Notes: generated from the letters alone by a model not told the origin. DNA of 64,000 nt from Aureimonas endophytica (GCF_014642635.1 NZ_BMIQ01000006.1:1-64000); one strand, 5' to 3'; counted from the stretch's first letter, positions 10,209 to 22,696 are shown. Numbers and translations: made by a program.

Positions 10209-12824
<2,616 letters not shown>

Positions 12825-12908
12825 GAAGTGCCTCCTTGCCACGCGCCCCCCGCAGGCGGACGCGATGATGGAAACCTGCCCCCGAAACCGGCGGGCCGTT
12901 CCGCTGCA

Positions 12909-12937
12909 ATATGGGATGGCGGCAAGAAGCGTGAAAG
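12909..12937 (-). promoter_or_regulatory. RpoH (sigma-32)-type promoter of clpB
   Basis: On the minus strand CTTTCA (12937-12932), 17 bases, then CCATAT (12914-12909). The alphaproteobacterial RpoH consensus is CTTGAA-N16/17-CCATNT, so this differs at two -35 positions and matches the -10. It lies 85 bases before the clpB start, which fits a heat-shock gene. Confidence 0.6.
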
Positions 12938-13070
12938 TGCCCGCCGGGACGGAATTTGTTTCCGACCCGCGCGAACTCTCCGAAGCCTTGGCACAACGCG
13001 GCGGCCGGGAGCCGTTCGAACCTTCCCCGCCAAGGATTGCGGGCGATCGGTGAAAGGTCGGCGCCATGCG

Positions 13071-13101
13071 AAAAGGGCGCCGGATCGCTCCGACGCCCTT
13101 T
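13071..13101 (-). terminator. intrinsic terminator of the DUF4167 gene
   Basis: Minus strand reads AAAGGGCGTCGGA-GCGA-TCCGGCGCCCTTTT: a 12-bp stem with one G-T/mismatch position, a 4-base loop and a T tail, 20 bases after the DUF4167 stop. Confidence 0.75.
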
Positions 13102-13120
13102 CGATCTCCTGGTCTCTCGC

Positions 13121-14311
13121 TCAGCCGTTCGACGCGAGAAGGAAGTCCGGCAGATGGTCCGTGCCGCCCTCTTCCGCCTCGGCATCCGCCTTCTTCTTGC
13201 GGGGACGGCCGGGACGGCGCTTGGCCGGCGCCTCGGCGGCGGCCTCGCTCGGCGCCTCGCTTTCGGCGGCGGGCGCCGGCGCCTCGACGGCCGGTGCCTG
13301 CACCGGCGCCGCAGCCTCCTCGGCGGCGATCGTCTCGCCTTCGCCATAGCGCGCCCGGCGCGGGCGGCCGCGACGGCGCGTCTCGCGCTCGGCCGGCGCC
13401 GCCTCGTCGCCCGAAAGGATCGCGCCTTCCGGCTCGACCAGCACCTCACGCGCCGCCGGCGCCTGGCCGAAGCCGCTTTCCTGCTCGGTGACGGCGGAGG
13501 TCGTCACCGGCTCCTGATGCTGCGCCTCGGTGAAGCGCTCTTCGCGGCGCGGCGCATCCTCGAAGGATTGCGGGCGCGGCGCGGTCTCCTCGCCGGCCGG
13601 CGGCTCGCCGACCGAGGGCTGCGGCCCGAGGCCGTTCGGCACGGCCGAGCGGTCCTGCCAGTTCTGGCGCTCGCGGCCTTCCCAGGCGCGGCGCTCGCCG
13701 CCTTCCTGCCGATTGTCGCGGTTGCGGTCGCGGTTGTCGCGGTTGAAGTTGCGGTCGCGATTGCGGTCCTGCCGCTCGCCGCGATCCTGACGGTCGTTGT
13801 TGCGATCGAAGCGCTGCTCGCGATTGTCGCGGCCGCCGCCGTCGCGATTGTTCTGGTAGTCGCGGTTCTGATCGCGATTGCCGTTGCCATAGTCGCGATT
13901 GTCGCGGTTCTGGCCCTGGCCCTGCATCTGCGGGCGCTCGCCCTGGGCGCGCTCCGGCACGGGATAGGGATGGCCGTTCGGCCCCATCGCGCCTTCCGGC
14001 ACCATGTCCTCGTCGCCGTCCTCGTATTCGCCGTCGAACACGTCCGGCTCCTCGCGCTGCAGCTGGAAGCTGCCCTGCGCGGCGGCGACGATGCGCCCGT
14101 AATGCTCGGCATGCTGGAGATAGTTCTCGGCCATGACGCGGTCGCCGGATGCCGTCGCGTCACGAGCAAGAGCGATGTATTTTTCCGCGATATGCTGCGC
14201 GTTGCCCCTGATCTTGACGTCCGGACCGTTCGACTCGTAGCTCCGCGAGAGCGGATTGGGCCCTTTGCGACCGCGTCCGCGCATGCGCTTGTTCTGCTGA
14301 CCTGGCCTCAT
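13121..14311 (-). CDS. DUF4167 protein with NRD repeats and AT-hook-like motifs
   Basis: 396 aa. The N-terminal 75 residues are the conserved DUF4167 domain (start [20 protein letters not shown], then [20 protein letters not shown] and [13 protein letters not shown]). Residues about 115-210 are a low-complexity region of Asn-Arg-Asp repeats. The C-terminal half is acidic and contains two GRP cores in basic context, [10 protein letters not shown] and [11 protein letters not shown], like AT-hooks. ATG 14311 is preferred over 14317 because CAGG sits at good spacing. It lies downstream of prmC and has its own candidate promoter. Function is not known; nucleic acid binding is inferred. Confidence 0.88.
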   Translation of the reverse strand: MRPGQQNKRMRGRGRKGPNPLSRSYESNGPDVKIRGNAQHIAEKYIALARDATASGDRVMAENYLQHAEHYGRIVAAAQGSFQLQREEPDVFDGEYEDGDEDMVPEGAMGPNGHPYPVPERAQGERPQMQGQGQNRDNRDYGNGNRDQNRDYQNNRDGGGRDNREQRFDRNNDRQDRGERQDRNRDRNFNRDNRDRNRDNRQEGGERRAWEGRERQNWQDRSAVPNGLGPQPSVGEPPAGEETAPRPQSFEDAPRREERFTEAQHQEPVTTSAVTEQESGFGQAPAAREVLVEPEGAILSGDEAAPAERETRRRGRPRRARYGEGETIAAEEAAAPVQAPAVEAPAPAAESEAPSEAAAEAPAKRRPGRPRKKKADAEAEEGGTDHLPDFLLASNG

Positions 14312-14557
14312 ATTCATCCTGTCTTCGGGTAGGCCGGCTGCGAGCCGGTGCGGTTCGGGGTCTTGCGGCGGCGCGGTTGCCTTGCCTCACAGGGCTCGGC
14401 CCAATGCTCGCGACCGTCCACGAACCTGTCCAATCGATTGAACCAAGCGATTCCCCAATCGCCTTCGTCCCGGACGGCCCAGCCGCGTCGATCATCCTGG
14501 CCTGCCGTATCGGCAATTGCCGTCGGATGTTCCCCATCGAGTTCCGTGACGCCTTAA

Positions 14558-14586
14558 AATCTAGAGTGTCGCGGATGCTCCCACAA
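14558..14586 (-). promoter_or_regulatory. candidate sigma-70 promoter of the DUF4167 gene
   Basis: On the minus strand TTGTGG (14586-14581), 17 bases, then TAGATT (14563-14558). It lies in the 305-base gap between prmC and DUF4167 and would give a leader of about 240 bases. The rest of that gap holds no convincing gene. Confidence 0.45.
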
Positions 14587-14616
14587 GCCCTTTTTCGCCA
14601 ATAGTTCCTGATTTCC

Positions 14617-15492
14617 CTACGTTTCGCACCGAAACAGCAAGGCTCGCTCAATCCCCGCGAGGTCGCGGGCCCGTTCGACGGCGGCAAAACCACGGGCTGC
14701 GAAGAGGCCCACGACATCGTCGCCCTGCCCCGCCCCGATCTCCACGGCGACATGGCCCCGGCCGCCCAGCACCTGCCGCGCGCCCGCCGCGAGCGCCCGA
14801 TAGGAGCGCAGCCCGTCCGGCCCGCCGTCGAGGGCGGCGCGCGGATCGTGCTCGCGCACCTCCGGCGCCAGCGTCGCGATCTCGGCGCTCGGAATATAGG
14901 GGGGGTTGGAGACGACGAGATCGACGGCGCCGCGAACGGGCGCGAGATGATCGCCGAGAAGCGGCACCATGCGCGCGGCGACGCCCGCCGCCGCCGCGTT
15001 CTCCATCGCCGTCGCCAGCGCTTCGGCGGAAATATCCACCGCCTCGGCGCGGGCCTCCGGATAGAGCGCCAGCAGCGAGACGGCGATGGCGCCGCTGCCG
15101 GTGCCGACATCGACGAAGCGGCAGACACCCGTCTCGGCGATCGCGGCCTCGATCACCGGCCGGCAGAGATCGACCAGGATTTCCGTGTCGGGTCGCGGCT
15201 CCAGCGTCGCGGGCGAGAGCTTGAACTCATGGGCATAGAAGGCGCGGCGCCCGAGGATGCGATGCGCGGGCTCGCTTTGGAGCCGCCGGGCGACGCGCGC
15301 GGCGACAAGGGCGCGGATCGCGTCCGGCACCGTCTCGCCGCCCTTCAGGATCAGTCCGGCCGCGTCGAGACCGAGCGCATCGGAGACGAAAAGTCGCGCG
15401 TCGAGATCGGGCGACGGGGCGCCGCCCGCCCGCAATCGCGCCCGCGCCTCGCGCAACAGCGCATCGACCGTCGTCGCGGTCGCCTCCGTCAC
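14617..15492 (-). CDS. prmC: peptide chain release factor N5-glutamine methyltransferase
   Basis: 291 aa. PrmC methylates the Gln of the GGQ motif in release factors, using SAM. An N-terminal helical domain (1-75) is followed by a Rossmann methyltransferase with DVGTGSG (128-134) and the glutamine-methylase signature NPPY (196-199). The GTG start overlaps the prfA stop (GTGA), coupling it to its substrate gene. Confidence 0.95.
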   Translation of the reverse strand: MTEATATTVDALLREARARLRAGGAPSPDLDARLFVSDALGLDAAGLILKGGETVPDAIRALVAARVARRLQSEPAHRILGRRAFYAHEFKLSPATLEPRPDTEILVDLCRPVIEAAIAETGVCRFVDVGTGSGAIAVSLLALYPEARAEAVDISAEALATAMENAAAAGVAARMVPLLGDHLAPVRGAVDLVVSNPPYIPSAEIATLAPEVREHDPRAALDGGPDGLRSYRALAAGARQVLGGRGHVAVEIGAGQGDDVVGLFAARGFAAVERARDLAGIERALLFRCET

Positions 15493-16568
15493 GCCGGCTC
15501 GCCGGCGGCGGCCAGAAGCTGGGCGCGATGATCGGCGCCGAGCGCGTCGACCAGCTCGTCGAGATCGCCCTCCATCACCTTGTCCAGCTTGTAGAGCGTC
15601 AGGTTGATGCGGTGGTCGGTGACGCGCCCCTGCGGGAAATTATAGGTGCGGATGCGCTCCGACCGGTCGCCGGAGCCGACCTGGGCGCGCCGCGCCTCCG
15701 AACGCTCCTCGGCGGCGCGCTGGCGCTCCTGGTCGTAGAGCCGGGCCTTCAGCACCTGCATGGCGCGGGCGCGGTTCTGGTGCTGCGACTTCTCGGAGGA
15801 GGTGACGACGATGCCGGTCGGCAGGTGGGTGATGCGTACGGCCGAGTCGGTGGTGTTGACATGCTGGCCGCCGGCGCCGGAGGAGCGCATCGTGTCGATG
15901 CGGATATCCTCGGCCCGCACCTCGATGTCGATATCCTCGGCTTCCGGCAGCACGGCCACCGTCGCGGCGGAGGTGTGGATGCGCCCGCCCGATTCCGTCA
16001 CCGGCACGCGCTGGACGCGGTGGACGCCGGATTCGAACTTCAGCTTGGAGAAGACGCCCTTGCCGCTGACCCCGGCGACCACTTCCTTATAGCCGCCGAC
16101 CTCGCCCTCGCTGGCCGACAGGATCTCCACCTTCCAGCCGCGCCCTTCGGCATAGCGCTGATACATGCGGAAGAGATCGCCGGCGAAGAGCCCGGCTTCC
16201 GAGCCGCCGGTGCCGGCGCGGATCTCGAGGATGGCGCCCTTCTCGTCGGCCGCGTCCTTTGGCAGGAGCAGGAGACGGATCTCGTCGGACAAAGCCGTCT
16301 CGCGCGCTTCGAGCTCGAAGAGCTCGGCCTCGGCGAGCTCGCGCATCTCCCGGTCGGCGGCGGGGTCGGCGGCAAGGCCGCGCGCATCCTCGATCTCGCG
16401 GGCCAGCGCCCGGTGCCGCTCGATCGCCCGCGCGATGTCCTCCAGCGCCGAATATTCGCTGGACAGCGCGGCGAAGTCCTCGCGCCCGCCGCCCTTGGCC
16501 ATCTCCGCCTCCAGATAGGCGAAGCGGCGGGCGATCTCGTTCATCCTGTCCGTCGGCAGACTTGCCAT
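15489..16568 (-). CDS. prfA: peptide chain release factor 1
   Basis: 359 aa, normal for RF1. It reads UAA/UAG stop codons and triggers peptide release. Seen: the PVT stop-codon tripeptide (189-191 in [14 protein letters not shown]) and the catalytic GGQ (233-235). ATG 16568 is chosen; the frame reaches 16586 but those six residues are not family-like. It follows ptsP by 69 bases and overlaps prmC. Confidence 0.96.
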   Translation of the reverse strand: MASLPTDRMNEIARRFAYLEAEMAKGGGREDFAALSSEYSALEDIARAIERHRALAREIEDARGLAADPAADREMRELAEAELFELEARETALSDEIRLLLLPKDAADEKGAILEIRAGTGGSEAGLFAGDLFRMYQRYAEGRGWKVEILSASEGEVGGYKEVVAGVSGKGVFSKLKFESGVHRVQRVPVTESGGRIHTSAATVAVLPEAEDIDIEVRAEDIRIDTMRSSGAGGQHVNTTDSAVRITHLPTGIVVTSSEKSQHQNRARAMQVLKARLYDQERQRAAEERSEARRAQVGSGDRSERIRTYNFPQGRVTDHRINLTLYKLDKVMEGDLDELVDALGADHRAQLLAAAGEPA

Positions 16569-16637
16569 ATGTCCTTCTGAATCCACTGAAGTTCCGCCGG
16601 CATGCCGGCCGGTCCGCCGCCTTTCGCGACGGCGGTC

Positions 16638-18944
16638 CTAGACGGGAATGCCGTTCGCCTCGGCGAAGGCCTGCAGGCGCTCGCGCACCGAGGGCCCGAT
16701 GCCGGCCCCGTCCTCCAGGATCTCGGCGATCAGCGCTTCCAGCTTCGGCAGGTCGAGCGTCACCAGCATGGCCTTGACCGGGCCGATGGCGGAGGAGGTC
16801 ATCGAGATCGACCGGAAGCCGAGGCCGACCAGGGCCATGGCCGAGAGCGGCCGCCCGGCCAGTTCGCCGCAGAGCGTCACCGGCACGCCGTTGCGCGCCC
16901 CGGCGTCGAGAATCCGCTTCAAGGCCCGGAAGAAGGGAGCGGAAAGCGGATCGAAGCGCGAGGCGATGCGCGCATTGCCGCGATCGGTGGCGGTGAAGAA
17001 CTGGAACAGGTCGTTCGAGCCGATCGAGACGAAGTCGACGAGCTGCATCAGCGGATCGAGCTGGAAGAGCAGCGAGGGCACTTCGATCATCGCGCCGAGC
17101 TTCAGCCGGCGCGGCATGACATGGCCGAACTTCGTCAGGTACTGGAACTCGCGATTGATGAGGTCGCGCGCCTGCCGCAGTTCCGAGATCTCGGTGATCA
17201 TCGGGAACATGATGCGCAATTCGCGCCCGGCCGCCGCCTTCAAGAGGGCGCGCAGCTGCGTGCGCATCAGGCCCGGCCGGTCGAGCGCCAGGCGGATGGC
17301 GCGGTAGCCGAGCGCCGGGTTCTCCTCCGGCGACTGGCGCAGATAGGGCAGAACCTTGTCGCCGCCGATATCGAGCGTGCGGAAGGTCACGGGCCGCTCG
17401 CCCGCCGCGTCCAGCACCGCCGCATAGAGCTGCTCCTGCTCGCTGGCGCGCGGCATGGAGGAGGCGACCATGAATTGCAGCTCGGTGCGGAAGAGGCCGA
17501 TGCCGGCCGCGCCCGAATCCTTCAGCTGCGGCAGGTCGACAAGCAGGCCCGCATTGATCTGGAGCGAGACCGGCGTGCCGTCGGCCGTCTCGGCCGGCCG
17601 CTCGCGCAGCGCCCGGTACTGTTCCTGGCGCTTGGCGCGGAACTGCACCTTCTCGACATAGGTCCGCTCCACGTCGGCGGGCGGGCGCAGATGCGCCGAG
17701 CCGTCGTCACCATCGACGATGATCGGATCGTTGTTCTCCGACATGGAGACGGCGCCCATCGCCTGGCCGACGACGGGAATGCCGAGCGCCCGGGCGACGA
17801 TCACCACATGGCTCGTCTGGGCGCCCTCCTCCAGGATCAGACCCCGGATCTGCTCGCGCCGATAGTCGAGGAGTTCCGCCGCGCCCATCGAGCGGGCGAC
17901 GATGATCGCGTCCTTCGGCCCCTCGCCGTCGACCAGCCCGTCGCTCGTGCCGATCAGCTGGCGCATGAGACGATTGGCGAGATCGTCGAAATCGTGCATC
18001 CGCTCCCGGATATAGGGATCGGGCGTATGGATCATGCGCGCGCGCATGTCGCTCTGCACCTTCTCCACCGCCGCTTCGGCGGTGAGGCCGTTGCGGATCG
18101 CCTCTTCCAGCCGCCGCGCCCAGCCCCGGTCATGGGCGAACATGCGATAGGCTTCGAGCACGGCGCGGTGCTCGCCCTCCACCGCCATCTCGCGGCGCGA
18201 CAGCATGTCCTCGATCGAGATGCGCAGCGAGCTCAGCGCCTTTTCCAGGCGCAGGATCTCAGTTTCGGCATCCTCGTTGAAGAGATTGGTGACGACGACG
18301 CGCGGCTCGTGCAGCACGACATGGCCGAGGCCGATGCCGTCGGCGAGCGGGATGCCCTTGAAGGAGACCGGCCGCGACAGGTCGAGCACGACGCCCGGCC
18401 GCGACAGGCCTTCCAGGCTGCCGGCGGCGATCAGCTCGGCGACGACCATCGCGACGGTCTCGAGCGCCTCGACCTCCTCCTCGCGATAGGTCCGCATGGC
18501 GCGGTTCTGCACGTCGAGAACGCCGAGCGTGCGCCCGGCCCGGAGGATCGGCACGCCGAGAAAGGCGTTGAAGGGCTCCTCGTCCGTGCCCGGAATGAAG
18601 GTGAAGGCGGGATGCTTCTGCGCCTCGGCGAGATTCAGCGGCCGCGCCGTGGCGGCGATCGTGCCGACGAGGCCCTCGCCGAGCTTCAGCTGGGCATGGT
18701 GGACGGAGCCGGGATTGAGGCCCTCGGTCGCGTAGAGTTCGAGCACGCCGTCGGCGCGCAGGACGTAAAGGGAGCAGACCTCGGCGACCATGTTGGCCGC
18801 GATCTGGCGCACGATCGCGTCGAGGCGCGCCTGGGCCTCCAAGGGCTCGGCCATGAGCTCCCGGATGCGGCGCAGGAGGACCCGAGGTCCGAAAGAATCG
18901 CTTCTCGGCAATGGCGTGGTCCAGGCAAGGGCCGCAAGGAACAT
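16638..18944 (-). CDS. ptsP: PEP-protein phosphotransferase of the nitrogen PTS (EI-Ntr)
   Basis: Up to 768 aa. An N-terminal GAF domain (about 30-170) senses small ligands such as glutamine in this family. The PTS enzyme I N domain follows, with the phosphorylated His in GAQTSHVVIVARALGIP (about residue 376), then a PEP-utilising TIM barrel with GIGLFRTE and the GSNDLFQF segment. It starts the PtsP-NPr-EIIANtr phosphorelay. ATG 18944 is the first start; an in-frame TTG 11 codons later would give 757 aa, nearer the usual length. It lies 119 bases downstream of lysC. Confidence 0.94.
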   Translation of the reverse strand: MFLAALAWTTPLPRSDSFGPRVLLRRIRELMAEPLEAQARLDAIVRQIAANMVAEVCSLYVLRADGVLELYATEGLNPGSVHHAQLKLGEGLVGTIAATARPLNLAEAQKHPAFTFIPGTDEEPFNAFLGVPILRAGRTLGVLDVQNRAMRTYREEEVEALETVAMVVAELIAAGSLEGLSRPGVVLDLSRPVSFKGIPLADGIGLGHVVLHEPRVVVTNLFNEDAETEILRLEKALSSLRISIEDMLSRREMAVEGEHRAVLEAYRMFAHDRGWARRLEEAIRNGLTAEAAVEKVQSDMRARMIHTPDPYIRERMHDFDDLANRLMRQLIGTSDGLVDGEGPKDAIIVARSMGAAELLDYRREQIRGLILEEGAQTSHVVIVARALGIPVVGQAMGAVSMSENNDPIIVDGDDGSAHLRPPADVERTYVEKVQFRAKRQEQYRALRERPAETADGTPVSLQINAGLLVDLPQLKDSGAAGIGLFRTELQFMVASSMPRASEQEQLYAAVLDAAGERPVTFRTLDIGGDKVLPYLRQSPEENPALGYRAIRLALDRPGLMRTQLRALLKAAAGRELRIMFPMITEISELRQARDLINREFQYLTKFGHVMPRRLKLGAMIEVPSLLFQLDPLMQLVDFVSIGSNDLFQFFTATDRGNARIASRFDPLSAPFFRALKRILDAGARNGVPVTLCGELAGRPLSAMALVGLGFRSISMTSSAIGPVKAMLVTLDLPKLEALIAEILEDGAGIGPSVRERLQAFAEANGIPV

Positions 18945-19063
18945 CGATCCGGCCGAAGCCCGCGACGCGCCGAAGCGGCGACGCGGGTCCCTATCAGCCT
19001 ATAGAGGCGGAAAAGCATCGCCGACAAGCGCCAAGCCGCCGGCGATCGTCACGCGAGCCGCCG

Positions 19064-20323
19064 TCAGGCGACCGCCTTGTCGAGCCCGTAGGCCGAATGG
19101 AGCGTGCGCACGGCGAGTTCCGTGAATTCCCCGTCGATCAGGATGGAGATCTTGATCTCCGAGGTGGTGATCGCGCGGATGTTGATGCCGCGATTGGCCA
19201 GCGCCTTGAAGGCCGTCGCCGCGACGCCGGTATGCGAGCGCATGCCGATGCCGATCACCGAGACCTTGGTGAGGCCGGGCTCCGACTGGAGAACGTCGAA
19301 GCGCATCTCCGGCCGCGCCTTTTCCAGAAGCGCGTTCGCCTTCGGCAGGTCGGCGGCTGGCACGGTGAAGGTCATGTCGGTGCGCGTGCCGTCCTCGGAG
19401 ACGTTCTGCACGATCATGTCGACATTGACGCCGGCATCGGCCAGCGGCGCGAAGATCGCCGCGGCGACGCCCGGCCGGTCCTCGACGCGCCGGAGGGAGA
19501 TCTGCGCCTCGTCCTTGGCATAGGCGATGCCGGTCACGACCTGGGCTTCCACGATTTCATCCTCGTCGCAAATGAGCGTTCCGGGCGGGTTCAGAAGATC
19601 GCCCATGCCGGGGGCGTCCGGGTCCTCGAAGGACGAGCGCACGAAGAGGCGGACCTTGTGCACCATGGCGAGCTCGACCGAGCGCACCTGCAGCACCTTC
19701 GCGCCGAGCGAGGCCATTTCGAGCATTTCCTCGAAGGCGACCTTGGTCATCCGCCGCGCCTTCGGCTCGATGCGCGGATCGGTCGTATAGACGCCGTCGA
19801 CATCGGTATAGATGTCGCAGCGATCGGCCTTCAGCCCCGCCGCGACGGCGACGGCCGAAGTGTCGGAGCCGCCGCGCCCGAGCGTCGCGACGCGATTGTC
19901 CGGCGCGAGGCCCTGGAAGCCGGCGATCACCGCCACCTGCCCCTCGCCGAAGCGGCGGACGATCTCGGTGCCGTCGATCGATTCGATGCGGGCCGCGCCA
20001 TGTGCGCCGTCCGTGCGGATCGGGATCTGCCAGCCCTGCCAGGACCGGGCGTTGATGCCCATGGCCTGGAGGGTGATCGCGAGAAGGCCCGCCGTCACCA
20101 GTTCGCCCGAGGCGACGACGGCGTCGTATTCGCGCGCGTCGTGCATCGGCGAGGCCTGGCGGCACCAATCCACCAGTTCGTTCGTCTTGCCGGACATGGC
20201 CGAGACCACCACCGCCACCTCGTGGCCGGCATCCACCTCGCGTTTGACGTGGCGCGCGACGTTGCGGATGCGATCGATGTCGGCGACGGAGGTTCCGCCG
20301 AATTTGAGGACGAGACGCGCCAT
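19064..20323 (-). CDS. lysC: aspartate kinase
   Basis: 419 aa. First step of the aspartate pathway (Lys, Met, Thr, DAP). The kinase domain begins with KFGGTSV (7-13) and has the FGEGQVAVIAGFQG segment; two ACT domains at about 265-340 and 345-415 provide feedback control. ATG 20323 fits the family N-terminus (MARLVLKFGG); the frame extends 45 codons upstream without homology. Monofunctional, no homoserine dehydrogenase. Confidence 0.96.
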   Translation of the reverse strand: MARLVLKFGGTSVADIDRIRNVARHVKREVDAGHEVAVVVSAMSGKTNELVDWCRQASPMHDAREYDAVVASGELVTAGLLAITLQAMGINARSWQGWQIPIRTDGAHGAARIESIDGTEIVRRFGEGQVAVIAGFQGLAPDNRVATLGRGGSDTSAVAVAAGLKADRCDIYTDVDGVYTTDPRIEPKARRMTKVAFEEMLEMASLGAKVLQVRSVELAMVHKVRLFVRSSFEDPDAPGMGDLLNPPGTLICDEDEIVEAQVVTGIAYAKDEAQISLRRVEDRPGVAAAIFAPLADAGVNVDMIVQNVSEDGTRTDMTFTVPAADLPKANALLEKARPEMRFDVLQSEPGLTKVSVIGIGMRSHTGVAATAFKALANRGINIRAITTSEIKISILIDGEFTELAVRTLHSAYGLDKAVA

Positions 20324-20536
20324 GAAGGGACGGAGGTTCCGAAAGCGCCGCTTTGCACGGACGAATGAGCGAACGGCCCGCGCGAGGAAGCCCGCGAGGG
20401 CACCCTTCATTGCTGATGCGGGCGGGCGCGGGATAAACGAATTGGCGCGATGTCGCAAGGACGGCCGAAACGCTTGACTTGACCGCGCGCGACCAAACCT
20501 TAGGCGCTACCCACGAGAATCGAAGGCAGGACGGCC

Positions 20537-21280
20537 ATGAGCGAAGCGCAGGCGACGACGATCGACCAGGGCGAGATCGATCGCTTCTCGCGGCTCGCCG
20601 CCGAATGGTGGAATCCGAAGGGCAAGTTCAAGCCGCTGCACAAGTTCAATCCGGTGCGCCTCGCCTATATCCGCGAGCAGGTCGGGATGAATTTCGGCCG
20701 CGACCTGACGGGCCTCACGCCGTTCGAGGGCCTGTCCTTCCTCGATATCGGCTGCGGCGGCGGCCTGATCTCCGAGCCGATGGCCCGGCTCGGCGCCGAG
20801 GTCGTCGGCGCCGACGCCTCGGCGACGAATATCGAGGTGGCGCGGCTGCATGCCTCCGAGAACGGCGTCTCAGTGGATTACCGCGCGACGACGGCGGAGG
20901 CGATCGCGGCCGGCGGCGAGCGCTTCGACGTCGTCCTGGCGCTCGAAATCGTCGAGCATGTCGCCGATGTCGACCTGTTCCTGTCCGCCTGCGCCGGCAT
21001 GGTGAAGCCCGGCGGCCTTCTCCTCGTCGCCACGATCAACCGGACGCTGAAGGCCTATGGCCTCGCGATCTTCGCGGCCGAGACCATCCTCGGCTGGCTG
21101 CCGCGCGGCACGCATCGCTACGACAAGCTGGTGCGGCCGGAGGAGATCCGCCGGCCGGTCGAGGCGGCGGGCCTTGCGGTGCTGGAGGAGGTTGGCGTCG
21201 TCTACCATCCGCTCGCCGACGAATGGCGGCGCTCGCGCGACATCGACGTCAACTATATGAGCCTCGCCCGGCGGCCCTGA
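20537..21280 (+). CDS. ubiG: ubiquinone biosynthesis O-methyltransferase
   Basis: 247 aa. SAM-dependent O-methylation at two steps of ubiquinone synthesis. Seen: [20 protein letters not shown] (SAM site, about 69-88), EIVEHV, and the family-specific C-terminal motif [17 protein letters not shown]. Divergent from lysC across 213 bases, the usual alphaproteobacterial arrangement. Confidence 0.95.
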   Translation: MSEAQATTIDQGEIDRFSRLAAEWWNPKGKFKPLHKFNPVRLAYIREQVGMNFGRDLTGLTPFEGLSFLDIGCGGGLISEPMARLGAEVVGADASATNIEVARLHASENGVSVDYRATTAEAIAAGGERFDVVLALEIVEHVADVDLFLSACAGMVKPGGLLLVATINRTLKAYGLAIFAAETILGWLPRGTHRYDKLVRPEEIRRPVEAAGLAVLEEVGVVYHPLADEWRRSRDIDVNYMSLARRP

Positions 21281-21423
21281 CCTTCCTTCCGCCCGATTTC
21301 GGCGCGAATCGGCCTGTCCGGGTCGCGGAGACGCTTGGCCGCGACGCAGCGACGATGCTATAAGCTGCCCGCTTTTCTCATATTTAGGCGGCCGGCCTGA
21401 CGCCCCGGTCGACGGACTTCGGA

Positions 21424-21894
21424 ATGAGCGCATCGCATCTCGCCCTCGCGACGTCGGACATCCGGGAGGTTCCGGCCTTCCGGCCCTGTCCGACCGCCCT
21501 CCAGCTGGCGCAGCGGCACGAGCCGAGCGCGGCGGAGCGGCTCGATCTCGACCGCCTGCGCTGGATGGCGTTGCGCAGCCAGCTCGCCCCCCGCCCCGAC
21601 CTCGAACGGGCCTGCTTCCTCCTTGCTGGCGAAACCGGCGTTTCCTTCGAGCGTTTCGCCATCGCCTTCTTCCGGGGCCTCCAGGCCCGGGCGCGCCTGC
21701 CCATGACGCTCTACCGACCGGGCGCCCGCCATATGAGCGACGACGAGGTCTGGCTTCTCCGCCTCGTCGCCGCCTGGCGGCGCGGCGAGGACAAGGGCGC
21801 GGCCGCCCTCGTCGCCTGGCGGGTGGAAGCCTCCGGCCGGCGCTGGATGCGCTTCCTGTCGGCGGGGATGGTGAGGGCCATGGACGAACTCTGA
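21424..21894 (+). CDS. hypothetical protein
   Basis: 156 aa, no family recognised. It is Arg/Leu/Ala-rich with no signal peptide or membrane segment. The C-terminal half (DDEVWLLRLVAAWRRGEDKGAAALVAWRVEASGRRWMRFLSAGMV) looks helical and amphipathic. A 191-codon frame on the opposite strand is judged a shadow because this one has the better composition. Lies between ubiG and the dps promoter. Confidence 0.55.
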   Translation: MSASHLALATSDIREVPAFRPCPTALQLAQRHEPSAAERLDLDRLRWMALRSQLAPRPDLERACFLLAGETGVSFERFAIAFFRGLQARARLPMTLYRPGARHMSDDEVWLLRLVAAWRRGEDKGAAALVAWRVEASGRRWMRFLSAGMVRAMDEL

Positions 21895-21918
21895 CACGCC
21901 GGCCGGCCGTCGCGCCAG

Positions 21919-21935
21919 TTTAGAATCGTTCAAAA
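21919..21935. promoter_or_regulatory. Irr/ICE-like box 1 upstream of dps
   Basis: TTTAGAATCGTTCAAAA matches the rhizobial iron-control element (TTTAGAA-N3-TTCTAAA) at most positions. It lies just upstream of the predicted -35. Confidence 0.6.
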
Positions 21936-21941
21936 GAAGAG

Positions 21942-21970
21942 TTGCGTAGTCAACGAAACAGGACTAGAAC
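21942..21970 (+). promoter_or_regulatory. candidate dps promoter
   Basis: TTGCGT (21942-21947), 17 bases, TAGAAC (21965-21970). It lies between the two Irr-like boxes; transcription would start near 21977, at the edge of box 2. Confidence 0.5.
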
Positions 21971-21979
21971 TCCATTCAG

Positions 21980-21996
21980 TTTGGAATCGTTCTAAA
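21980..21996. promoter_or_regulatory. Irr/ICE-like box 2 at the dps start site
   Basis: TTTGGAATCGTTCTAAA is a near-perfect palindrome and matches the ICE consensus with one G for A. It is 61 bases (about six helical turns) from box 1 and covers the predicted transcription start, a position suited to repression. Confidence 0.65.
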
Positions 21997-22026
21997 CTCG
22001 GCTCAAGCGGCGAGAAGGAGATGACG

Positions 22027-22497
22027 ATGGGACTGGTTGCGGCGAAGATCGAACCGACGGCGAAGGAAGAGATCGTCAACGGCCTGACGCAGGCCCTGGC
22101 CGAGACCGCGGTCGAGACGACCAAGGCGCAGAACTTCCACTGGAACGTGACGGGCATGAGCTTCGGCCCGCTGCACGAGCTGTTCCAGGAGATCTACGAG
22201 GATCATTTCGAGGCCCAGGACTTCCTGGCCGAGCGCATCAAGGCGTTCGACGCGCATGCCGAGGGCCGCTATTCGGTCTATCTCGAGCGCAGCGCCGTGG
22301 CCGAGCATGACGGCAAGACCGATGCCAAGGGCATGATCGCGGCACTCCTCGCCGACCAGGAAACGCTGTCCTCCACCCTGTCGTCGCTGGCGCAGGTCGC
22401 CGAGCAGCATGGCGACTGGGCGACCAACGACATGGCGACCAACCGCATCGAGAAGCACGACAAGTTCGCCTGGATGCTGCGCGCCCATCTGAAGTAA
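22027..22497 (+). CDS. dps: Dps, DNA-protecting ferritin-like protein
   Basis: 156 aa from ATG 22027, which has AGAAGGAG 6 bases upstream; ATG 22021 directly abuts that site. Dps stores iron using hydrogen peroxide and shields DNA. The inter-subunit ferroxidase ligands are at canonical spacing: H38 (NFHWNVTG), H50, D65 and E69 (QDFLAER). Two Irr-like boxes flank the promoter and a strong terminator follows, so it is a single-gene, iron-controlled unit. Confidence 0.94.
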   Translation: MGLVAAKIEPTAKEEIVNGLTQALAETAVETTKAQNFHWNVTGMSFGPLHELFQEIYEDHFEAQDFLAERIKAFDAHAEGRYSVYLERSAVAEHDGKTDAKGMIAALLADQETLSSTLSSLAQVAEQHGDWATNDMATNRIEKHDKFAWMLRAHLK

Positions 22498-22539
22498 GGG
22501 CGACCCGGCGGGGCTCCCCGCCGATGCACGCCGAAGACG

Positions 22540-22582
22540 AAGGGCCTGCCGCGGCTTCGCGCGGCGGGCCCTTGCTGTTTCC
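22540..22582 (+). terminator. intrinsic terminator of dps
   Basis: AAGGGCCTGCCGC, an 8-base loop, then GCGGCGGGCCCTT: a 13-bp stem with one wobble, followed by a T-rich stretch (GCTGTTT). Confidence 0.8.
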
Positions 22583-22696
22583 GCCGTCCGCCCCACAACG
22601 GTTTGGAGGAGAGGCGCCATCGCGGGGGCGATCGCGGCCGGCGCGACGGGCCGCTTCGGCGACGCGTCTCCGAGCGTGGGATACCGAGTTGACGGG

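Noticed and set aside
13504-14169. Antisense frame full of ATIATMATA-type repeats, suggesting a repeat array or CRISPR-like pattern
   Set aside because: It is the shadow of the Asn-Arg-Asp repeat region of the DUF4167 protein; repeats are codon-scale and not separated by unique spacers.
21358-21933. 191-codon minus-strand frame opposite the unknown ORF at 21424
   Set aside because: Composition is typical of a GC-rich shadow and it would run through the dps promoter and operator.
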